A DNA stretch of 64,000 nucleotides. It comes from Phytophthora quininea (lineage: Eukaryota; Oomycota; Peronosporomycetes; Peronosporales; Peronosporaceae). The stretch spans positions 1 to 64,000 of the forward strand of contig JAAVTG010000203.1 of the NCBI GenBank assembly GCA_011947345.1, given 5' to 3'. A model generated the notes under the pieces. That model was not told where the DNA came from and ran no database searches. It worked only from the letters and a program-made list of their open reading frames with translations. Each line of letters starts with the position of its first letter. The first letter of the stretch is position 1. Made by a program: the position numbers and the translations under genes. Of the stretch, positions 55,637-64,000 are shown piece after piece.

Positions 55637-57912
55637 CTACCAGGAAGGCTCATCCGCACGACTTGCAAGCAAGTTGTTGCGGAACTGAAGATGTTCGAGT
55701 TTAGAGCTGTTCGTTTGAGTGCTCGTAAGAGAAGTCAATGTAGTAAGAGGTGCCGTTGGTCTCGACTCGCGCTTCACCGCTGTCGCTTTCATCCTCGTCA
55801 TCTCCGTTGTTTCCTTCCTCACTTGAACTTGAATCAGTATCGTTGTCGTCCTCTAACTCACTCGAACTTGACTCACTATATCCTGCGAAAACGATTCCTG
55901 GGCCTTCGTCCTCGTCGTCTCCCGATTTCTTCTTTCGCAAGTTTGACGTATCAAACACGACCTCGGGAAGTTGCTTCTTGAATGCTGAGTTGAAATACAA
56001 AGAAACCAGCTTGCAGACCTTCCCCAAGCCTAACCGGTTTCGCCGCCCTGATTGAATGAATCCATGAATGCTTCAGTTCCTCTCTGTAGCCGCTGACGAT
56101 GCCGGCATAGAAAAACTCGTCGTGCAAAGCGAAACAAAACAGGATACGTATCACGCTCGGATCCCCACCATTCTAATGGCGCAGACCAGCTATTATTTCT
56201 ACGTTGTTTGGCTGTCCAGCCCGCCTTGCAATTCCAAAACACTCCGACTTCGTGGCCACATGCCCTTACTTCCGCACGTGAGAATCCCAGCCGCTTAGCG
56301 GTCTTGTGAGTTTCCTAATGGTATTCTCACGGTCCTTGCCGACGAATGCTGTAGGATCTAACAAACAGGCAATCCCTATTGCGTCCGTATGAATAAATTC
56401 CCACCTGACCTCGATCAAAGTACGGATGGTCGCCGCTGTGTCGATGTGAAATGTCGGTTCGCGATACATGTGATTGGTTCTGAGGTCTTTAAAACTCCAG
56501 TACACCAAGGAGACACAGCAATGACCACCTTCCTGTAGACCGATTTTCTTAATGATAGGCGTCAGGAGTTTAATTACTTGGCTCCCTTTCAATCAGAAGG
56601 ACGCGTCTCTCACAATGCCGTTCGCCCTTCTGTATTTCATTGCCTTGTCATTTGTTTTGCTTTGCTTCGAGTCGGGTGGAAGGGTTCCGACGATTGCTCG
56701 AACGAGTAGAAGGCTTTGTGGAATTTATAGCATTGCGTGAAGATTTGCGTGTTGTCCCGCTTGGGGTCTGGCTGGGTCAGGTGCTTAAAGTTGGAGCATG
56801 CGCTCTTCGACTATTTTTTGGCTCCTTATACGTCTCCATATTGCATCATCGTTGAGAACACCAGTGACTGCTTCTAGTTCTTGATGACGTTCACAAGACA
56901 TTGAAATGAGGAGTACCAACGCGTGGCTACCGGCAGCAAAGAAAGCGTCCGTATGCTTCGCACGGACGGAGCTGGTAAACGCTTTATTTCCTCCTCCTTG
57001 AAGCGTTCAAGGAGCTTCGGTCTCGCCAAAAATACCCAGTCAGCGTCTCATCATTTGTCATCACGTCCTTAACAACATCCAGCTGGGCAATATCCTGAAG
57101 AAGGAGGTAGAGAATATGAGATGCACAACCCGAACAAAAGACACCTCGCCTTTTTTCATTATCCTCCATGCCTTGTCCATATTTGGGGTGTTATCTGTCG
57201 TGACTGAGGATACTTTGCCTTTACCGATGATGTTTTCCTCGTCACCAATCACTTTCATCACCTGTCTTGCAACGTATTCTCCACTTTGATCGTCCGATCT
57301 AGTAGCGATGGAAGTCCAAAACACTGGCGACATGTTTGGCGATACTAGCATATAAGTTATCAGCTTTCCCGGTTTAGGGTTGACCAGCCATCTGCAGAGA
57401 GCCCCCAAAATGGTTGCCTCTCAAGTATTTTCAAGACCTGCTCCATTCTTTCATCGTACGCCTGGTTGACCAGTGGACCACCAACAGCTTTTCGGGACGG
57501 CACATGCAAGGTCAGCGCATTGCATAGCCACTTGAAACTTGGCAGCTCGACGTGCCGAAAAGCAGTCCCAGACTCAAAAATGTAGCCTGCTGCTAACTTG
57601 TCGAACCTGGATTGGGTAATAGCGCCGATGACAGGTGGTTGATTTTCCTCATCGTCTCTCAGTATTTACAGTCGTTTCAAAGTCCCCGCTAATCCTTCTG
57701 TTCTTTCTGGCACTCTCCTCTGCGCGATCTTGCACCACCAGTGATCTGTTTTTCCTCTCCACTAAGGAGTAACCCTAGCAGTGCAATAAGTACCGCTCAA
57801 GCTGACATGCTTTGGGTTTTGCTTTTCTGAAGATGCACCGCTTGCAGACCCAATGCGCGTCCTGTTCATTGTAAAATGGCCACACATCTGATTTTGGACG
57901 TCCACGGGCCAT
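55637..57912 (-). pseudogene. Second hAT-like (DUF659-type) transposase relic
   Basis: The start at 57912 gives MARGRPKSDVWPFYNEQ and a BED-like Cys pair (WVCKRC). Further on come SPNMSPVFWTSIATR and SSVTTDNTPNMDKAWRIMKK (the TDN acidic motif), CSGCASHILYLLLQDIAQLD (the GCxSHxLxLLxxDI motif) and GKDRENTIRKLTRP. A C-terminal hAT-like stretch has RLGEG followed by CKLVSLYFNSAF. It ends in an acidic run, SSSSELEDDNDTDSSSSEEG. Frame changes and stops break it at several points (near 57850, 57660, 57410, 56985, 56265 and 56030). It is read in the opposite direction from the first hAT element and is a different subfamily. Confidence 0.65.
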
Positions 57913-59384
57913 TATCACTTGACTGACGGGAGTCTACAGCAGCCACCGTCACACCATGGCAGGTTAACCCAACATGCAAGCGTCTGACAGCGTTCTACGC
58001 ACCCTCTCTCCTCGCTCGAATCTGTGTTCTCCTTGCACGACGGACGCTGATGCTGAAGTGAGGAGTGAATGCGATTTCAAGCAAATTACTATTATTTCAT
58101 AAAAAGCCAAAATATTACAGATATGACCATGCCACCATTTTTCTGTCGAAAACTCCGAGTTTTAAAGATAAAACTCTTATCCCATATAAAGGAAGTGTAC
58201 CCATGTGCCTTGTCCACGTGTCGCGCCGTCCTCGTCCCTCGTCGTCCTCAATAATAACAACATAATTGAAGTTACAGCGTCGTGATAGCTGGAGGTAACT
58301 GCGACCGCTTCATCAATAGCTGGAGCATTGAACATTAACACTACGGATTTCTTCTTGTGCAGGCAGAAGACAGCGAAATTCAACTACATGGGGGAATTGA
58401 GTGTCAGCTGGGCAAAACGCCGAGTGGCATTTTCAATGATGAACGGCTCCAGCAGTGTCTGGGGCGCCATCAGCAATCCCAGCCCAGTGTGCTGACACGC
58501 CAGCCGATCAAAGACACGGCAGAGGAGAATACAGGAGTGGAGAAGATGACAAAGCTCAAGACCACCAAGACGTCCATGTCGACCGGGGCATGCCGGCCAC
58601 CAGTCGATTTTGGCTGGGCCATCGCCCGCAGGCAGCTAAAGCATTGCTACAGAATGGAGTGAAAATTTGATTAACGGCATGCTGCGAATAATACTCCAGC
58701 TATGGCTTGCTCCCTATGCTGTCGCTTAATGCGTTCAACGAAAAGTGGGCATGAACACGTTATGCTTCTTCCACGGAAGCGGCTTTACCGTGATCGATGT
58801 GGTGTTCATGTGCTACAGCAATTCTCAGGTCAACAATTTGTTTGCGACGAAAAACGTTTTTCTGCAGCCGAGCTCAACAATGATGACCCGCACTGCACTT
58901 CGAGGACACTAACGGCAGATCCACCATGGACACCGCACCTCCACTCTTGTGGTATCTGGGGGACGGTATTCAGTGCCGAGATATCTTGTAAGTTGCGGCA
59001 GCAAAGACAACGAAACTGGCGCTGGTAACGTCGATTACACAGTGGTGTCATTCCCCAGTTGACTGTAGGACGAACAGCAGCTGTACTGGAGGTAAGTTGT
59101 TTGAATGCCACGGAAAATTGCTAGTGGCGAAATAACATCGCTATTTCTCCATCGATATGTGTCAGTGTGCCCTTCTGTTTTTGCCTCATGACGTCCATCA
59201 AGTCGGGGACTATTTCTTGCAGCCACATCGCATGAGGTGCTACCTGTTCAATCATTTTGAGCCTCAGTTGAACCTTGAACCCAACGAAACCATCGGACTG
59301 AGAAATCGCGTGTTGCCACAGCTTGTGGGCAGGATGACCACCTCGCAAGATTACCGCATCTTGAAGCAACATCACGCGTAAATA
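57913..59384. other. Gene-poor stretch, no supported gene
   Basis: Plus frames at 58357-58662, 58702-59028 and 59157-59381 are open for about 75-108 codons but match nothing I know. They may be remnants of a further element. Confidence 0.4.
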
Positions 59385-60250
59385 TCACAGTAAATCAAGA
59401 AATCCTCCGGTTGCGATATGGGACGCTGCCTTTGTATGCTGCCGCGCACACTTCAACAAAAGGAAATACATCTCGCTGAGGGCACCTTGGTGGTGTGGCG
59501 ACTGATCTCTCAAGATAAAATGCTTGGTGAACCGGGGTGAAGCCGGCAGTGTCCGCATTGCCTCTAGGAGAAATGGGCTCAAGTAGATCCCTCCATGGTC
59601 AAAGTATTTCAACGACTCAAGAGCCTAATTTGCGATTCGGTTGGCTACGAATAGCTCTGCCATACGCGATCGAGAGCCGCGAGCCGCATGCGGTTTGGTG
59701 TTCGAGATAAAACCAAGGGCAGTAAAACTTTAGGTGTAGCGTCGTAGCGGGCGCTGTATGAGATCGGAGTAGCAGGATCAAAGCCTGTCTTGAGCAGTTT
59801 AATATCATACCACCTCTCTCGCACTAAAAGCCCGGAACAACTGTATTCTCGATACTTCACCGGGAAAAGGTAAAAAAATAATCCTGGCATACTTCAGCGT
59901 CACGATGGCGGGTACACGATCCAAATTCCCATCGGCCAAACTGGTTTGGCTTCCTTTGCTCCATGATCATGGCCAGCGCGCGACAATAATTAAAGTCTTC
60001 GCTCTCCAACTAGCGCTGAACAGATCTGGCAGTTCTAGACTTCTCGCTGATTCTCCCCGCAGAAAACACGCATGACACAGCAAATGACCCATTCTATGCC
60101 TCAAGTCTGGACCTCTACGCACCTTGATGTAATACCTCGAAACTGAGACCAATTCGTTCGTCGCGCTATATCCGTCGAGCAATGGCCAAACATCTCCGTC
60201 CGCATATTCCCGATTGTTCTTCTCGTGCCTCTCACCGGAGTTACGCAAGC
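59385..60250 (-). pseudogene. Crypton-like tyrosine-recombinase relic
   Basis: Minus-strand pieces match, in order, the recombinase of Crypton-type elements. They are DVWPLLDGYSATNELVSVSR, RHRMGHLLCHACFLRGESAR followed by SLELPDLFSA (the LLRG-S-R helix holding the first catalytic Arg), SARYDATPKVLLPLVLSRTP, and an end resembling the Gly-Arg-Trp/Tyr region (YLSPFLLEAMRTLPAS, then FTKHFILRDQSPHHQGALSE). Stops and frame changes separate the pieces. The assignment rests on pattern and order, so it is moderate. Confidence 0.5.
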
Positions 60251-63084
60251 AGAGATGTCACATACCCGTTACGCGTTTCGGGTGGGAGTTAGCACTGTGG
60301 CTCTGCTGATCGCTATAAATGTCGCCTACTGCATTCACACACATTTCAACAGTCGAAACATCAACCTTCCGCGTAGAATCCTTCACTCGAACTTGACGGT
60401 CTTCTACGTCATCGACGAGGAATAGATGCAATTTTGCAGCTGTAATTTGATAACGTGTCTTCCCTAACCTATCACACTAGGCCGTAAATTCATTCTGCTT
60501 GGGAGTGTACGCTTTAATCGTGTTGTTTGGTTCTGAAGCTCATCTTTGGTCAAGCCCGGGATTGGCACACTCCTTGAGCCCTACTTGCAGTTCGGGTGTC
60601 TCCATTGCGACCTCCCAAGAACGACTGCCTGTAACGAATAAATAAGGTCTGCACGAGTTTTCAGCTTTTCTCTCCAGAACTCTCATCAGCGGAGACGTCG
60701 TCTTTTTATACAGCGCCCATGTACAGATGAACCTAACCCTAGAAAAATAGCCACCCATTATTCGCATCAAACCGAATAATGGTTTTATAAGCAGTTGCTG
60801 TAGTAAATTTGCTGAATTAGTGTGAATTTTGTGTTAGAACTGCGACGCAACTCGACGTTTGCGCAACGTACGTGACTGAGAGGAAGACGAAAAAAGCACC
60901 AGAGTGTCTAACCATCCAAACTTGGCAGACTTGTGCTACATGAACACGGACGTCAATAACATGTACTACGTCGACCACACCAACAGCACCCATACGAACA
61001 CAATATATTCCTGCACTTTTCCGCTCGGCACGACAAGTTGGGGCAAAAGACGTATTAATCGGCGTGTGCATAGAGGCCCCGCAAAAGCGACCCCCTTTTT
61101 TTCTGCTACTAGGGATGAGGTGGGAGGGTGGTCGACCTTGGCGCAGCAGTGACGAAAGTGAAGTGATACCGTGCCTCACTCGCGCACAAAGGTCCATTTC
61201 CACTACCCGCTGCGTCGCTTCGCTCCGTCCGCTTCACAAATCAACAAGGGCTGTGGGAAATCTGCATCAAGCATCATATTAAGATAACAAGAAGCATAAA
61301 AACAAGCGCATTAAACGTGTACATTGTCGAGTACCTGTGGCGGATTTGGTACTTCCCGAAGGCAGCATCTACGGCTCAAATAATGAACGACCTCATTCAT
61401 CTGGCTCAGTGCCACGGAATGTGACTTCACAAATGAAAAATTGTATTTAAAATTTCAGTTGGAAATGTGCCAGTGAAACTGTCAATAGAAAATGACAGTA
61501 CAAAAAAAACGGAGCTGTCCTAAAGGAGACCACCCCGGTTAGAAGTTTTCTGAAGGGTGAAACTAAGGATGTTCATTTATGCAAGGGGCCATTGAACGAA
61601 AAGGGACAACAACTAGCAGCTGCAAACTCTCATACAACCATTAAGCGAGTGCCCCACCTGTGTTCACCTCACGCGTCATTTCCCGATCGGCGATGACCAA
61701 CAAGAACTTCGCTGTCCCCGTACAGCTACAAGGTGCTGTACCTGGACCTTGTAGGGAAGGGGCTATCGACGCTCCAAGCTAAAGACCGCGGTTGCAACTA
61801 CACGCCCGTGTTCCAAGGGGTTGATGAGGACAAAGACGATCACTTTTGCGAGAAGTCTCAAGTCGTTTGAGCCTCGGGGGCTGTAGAAGAATTGAAGCGA
61901 GCACTAATGGCAGTTACCTCCTGCCTCGACACTAGCTGGCTCCCAAGTGTGTTTTCCTCCATGCATTCTCTCCCGGCAGGCGTTCTGGCCGTCGTCGAGC
62001 ACTCAGGCACGTGCTCGAGCTAAAAGGGCATCAAGAATCTGCTTTCCCTCTCTGGGTCAGTGTAGAGCACGGGCACTGTTAGCGGTTTTCGGGAGGGGTA
62101 GCTGACAGAGCTGCTAAGCTGACCAAATGGATTCTCAATTTGCATTTTGCTTCGTGGCCACCAAGTGCCCCCGAAAAGGAGGACCAGGTGCTAGATCAGC
62201 GGGGTAGAACAAGAAACCCACCAAGATTACCCTACCAGCGTTATCGATGCGGCCAAAAACAAGGTCGTGTGCCTGCAAGAATGGTTTGCATTTTAGAGAA
62301 AGGGACACAACTTGTGTGTTCGACGGTTGTGTTGCGACAAAAGATGATACAAAGGCCTGCGTGCTATCCATTCCGGTAGGCTTCGTGTGATTTTACGTGG
62401 TGCCCTCATACATAATGACATGCGTAGAATGCCACAATCATCGACCTCACTGCTATTTGGCCTACCGCAGCCTCACTTTGGAACCCAATATTCTTACAAG
62501 CGTCCCACCTCGCCACTACGAATGTCAATACTGTGAGATGAAGTTGGACCAGTCTATCACAGGGGTCACGAAGGTGTAATATGTAATATTTGTGGAGATT
62601 GCTACGTTTCGTCGCCGCGAAGTTGGGAGGGCTGGTCAAAGGAGGAAGCATGGTAACTACAGCTCTAGAGGATAATTCTATAGCTTGTAGCTGGTGAAGT
62701 TGTGGGGTGTTTAACCCTACTGTGGCCAAAATTATACTTGAAAATGGTAAGGACAAACATCCGTACAAATTAGTAAACGTACATACACGCTGGGTTTGAC
62801 CCCGACGTTCAGAGTCTCAAACTGCTTTTATCCGTATTATACATATCTAACCCATTTCTAATTGAGCAAAACATAGCATATACGTATGTTTTACACTTAG
62901 TACCGCATCATGCTTTATTGGTTAAAAATATATTTAGAGCGTTCTGGTTGGATATAATTTTTACATCCTAGCATTTAATCTTTATCCCCCAGGTCAAAAG
63001 CCTACCGGTAGCAAGGGAGAGAGCCTACCCGTAGGCTGAAGGTTAGTTTGTTATCTATAGAAGTTTGTATTGAAAGTCATATGC
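60251..63084. other. Gene-poor stretch, no supported gene
   Basis: No recognisable coding region. Plus-strand pieces at 62130-62260 (FAFCFVATKCPRKGG) and at 62397-62579 (CHNHRPHCYLAYRSLTLEPN, then HYECQYCEMKLDQSITGVTK) have clustered cysteines like a zinc finger but are isolated. AT content rises after 62.8 kb. Confidence 0.4.
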
Positions 63085-64000
63085 TTAGTAGAAAAAGTCA
63101 TATTGAAGATGACGAAAGATGTGCACTGTAGCATGCTCGGTCGGATCGAGGCCCACAAATGCCGAAGAAGATGTCTTGAGCGACGTCAGAGCACTTAGCG
63201 CAATAATAAGACGCCTTCTTCTTGCATACACCGCACTTTCGTTGAGGCCGCTTGCCTTGAAGACGCATTGCTGCGTATTGGGGAAGCTCGATGAACGGTT
63301 TGATGTGGTGGTCTGGAGCTCCTCAACACTGCCTTCAGAATCTCCATCTCCATTATGTGTTGACCTTGCAGTCTCGAACTCGTTGAATATCAATTGGTGA
63401 GCTAGCTGTGAGGCAAAGTCATTGAAGTCGACGTTGCCGGCATTTTCTGTGTCGTAGCGGTACGCCAAATACGCGTCAACTACCACCATGCCAAGGATAG
63501 TGCTAAATAATCGATGTGTCCAATTGCGGGTGATCCACTCACGCTCAATCACTAAGCTGCCTTGTCGATAGTGATCGTGAATATCAATCGTAGAGAACTT
63601 AGAGAAAAACAGCTCCATCATTTGCGGACGAGAAATTACTTTTTCATACCGTAGCGTTTCGTAAATCCCCTCTCGATTTATCAGTCGATGACGCGGTCGT
63701 ACTGAATCTGTACCTGGCAATGTTGTGCCGCGATTGGAAATGATAGTCTTTGGCTTTCGATCTGCCCAGCACATTGCGTACATTTTGTTTCCGAGATCTG
63801 TAGTACTTTCATACACTTTGAATGAGCCTCGCGGAGGAGTAGTTTCGAACCAATTTGTCAATGCCTGCTTTGGATATTCGACAGTAGCAGTCTTTACCAT
63901 GCCCATAAAATATAGGCCAAGATGTGCTTCAAGCTGAACTAGTGTCTTGACTGAAGCAAAGGCACTGTCAGCAACTATGGTACGTCCACTCCCCTTGTAC
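63085..64000 (-). CDS. piggyBac-type transposase, C-terminal part (runs off right edge)
   Basis: An open frame of about 305 codons runs from the right edge to a stop at 63085 with no break. At the window edge it reads YKGSGRTIVADSAFASVKTL, a piggyBac DDE-domain segment (the ADSAFAS aspartate). GLYFMGMVKTATVEYPKQAL, NKMYAMCWADRKPKTIISNR, RYEKVISRPQMMELFFSKFS, HYRQGSLVIEREWITRNWTH and RLFSTILGMVVVDAYLAYRY follow. All are typical of the DDE_Tnp_1_7 family. The usual C-terminal Cys-rich finger is not evident. The last stretch (LTSLKTSSSAFVGLDPTEHA) looks diverged, so this may be a domesticated or terminally degraded copy. It is the least damaged transposase in the window. Confidence 0.78.
   Translation of the reverse strand, partial: YKGSGRTIVADSAFASVKTLVQLEAHLGLYFMGMVKTATVEYPKQALTNWFETTPPRGSFKVYESTTDLGNKMYAMCWADRKPKTIISNRGTTLPGTDSVRPRHRLINREGIYETLRYEKVISRPQMMELFFSKFSTIDIHDHYRQGSLVIEREWITRNWTHRLFSTILGMVVVDAYLAYRYDTENAGNVDFNDFASQLAHQLIFNEFETARSTHNGDGDSEGSVEELQTTTSNRSSSFPNTQQCVFKASGLNESAVYARRRRLIIALSALTSLKTSSSAFVGLDPTEHATVHIFRHLQYDFFY

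Noticed and set aside
1..64000. CRISPR arrays, bacterial operons, ribosome-binding sites, rho-independent terminators
   Set aside because: The introns and gene families show nuclear eukaryotic DNA; no regular direct-repeat and spacer array was seen.
1..64000. tRNA and rRNA genes
   Set aside because: No stretch with a clear cloverleaf or conserved rRNA core was noticed by eye; a covariance-model scan would be decisive.

Overview
The window reads as nuclear DNA of an oomycete, a Phytophthora- or Pythium-like water mould. The evidence is many introns of about 43-110 nt, matches to the oomycete 16-nt initiator element upstream of several genes, a Crinkler (CRN)-type effector N-terminus, a flagellar kinesin-9 consistent with zoospores, a bifunctional aspartokinase/homoserine dehydrogenase, an N-myristoylated calcium-dependent protein kinase, and relics of MULE, hAT, piggyBac and Crypton-like transposons. 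Genus is not decidable from the sequence alone.

Layout. Bases 1-7.9 kb hold a broken aldo-keto reductase (potassium-channel beta type), a secreted DNase II-like nuclease, an unrecognised basic protein and a small MGCC (lipid-anchor) protein, separated by a GC-rich stretch with no convincing gene. Bases 8-18.8 kb are gene-poor and full of decayed repeats: a zinc-finger relic, a MULE relic, a SWIM-like fragment and a roughly 3.3-kb hAT element with recognisable subterminal repeats. Bases 18.9-52.3 kb are a compact gene island: F-box/LRR protein, doublecortin-like protein, ELAPOR/EIG121-type receptor, a Gly/Tyr-rich secreted peptide, aspartokinase/homoserine dehydrogenase, an MFS transporter, an NHL-repeat protein, a CDPK, kinesin-9, a calcineurin-B-like EF-hand protein, a GFA/CENP-V-fold protein, a broken Crinkler effector, a four-copy unknown family, a REEP/HVA22 protein, NAA15, a second REEP5/Yop1 protein and a BAH-domain protein. 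Bases 52.3-64 kb return to repeats: a second hAT-like element, a Crypton-like recombinase relic, and a long piggyBac transposase ORF running off the right end.

Shared theme. Most long genes are interrupted by one or more single-base shifts. At least eight of these fit a one-base loss in a homopolymer run, including in NAA15 and kinesin-9, which argues for residual sequencing error rather than wholesale gene death. The aldo-keto reductase, the Crinkler and the small-family copies carry other kinds of damage and look like real pseudogenes. Functional links visible here are ER membrane shaping (two REEP genes flanking NAA15), calcium signalling (CDPK and calcineurin-B-like protein) and flagellar motility (kinesin-9). 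The least explained items are the alternating-orientation small family at 43.5-45.4 kb, the basic protein at 3.4-5.1 kb, and the altered cofactor loop of the homoserine dehydrogenase.
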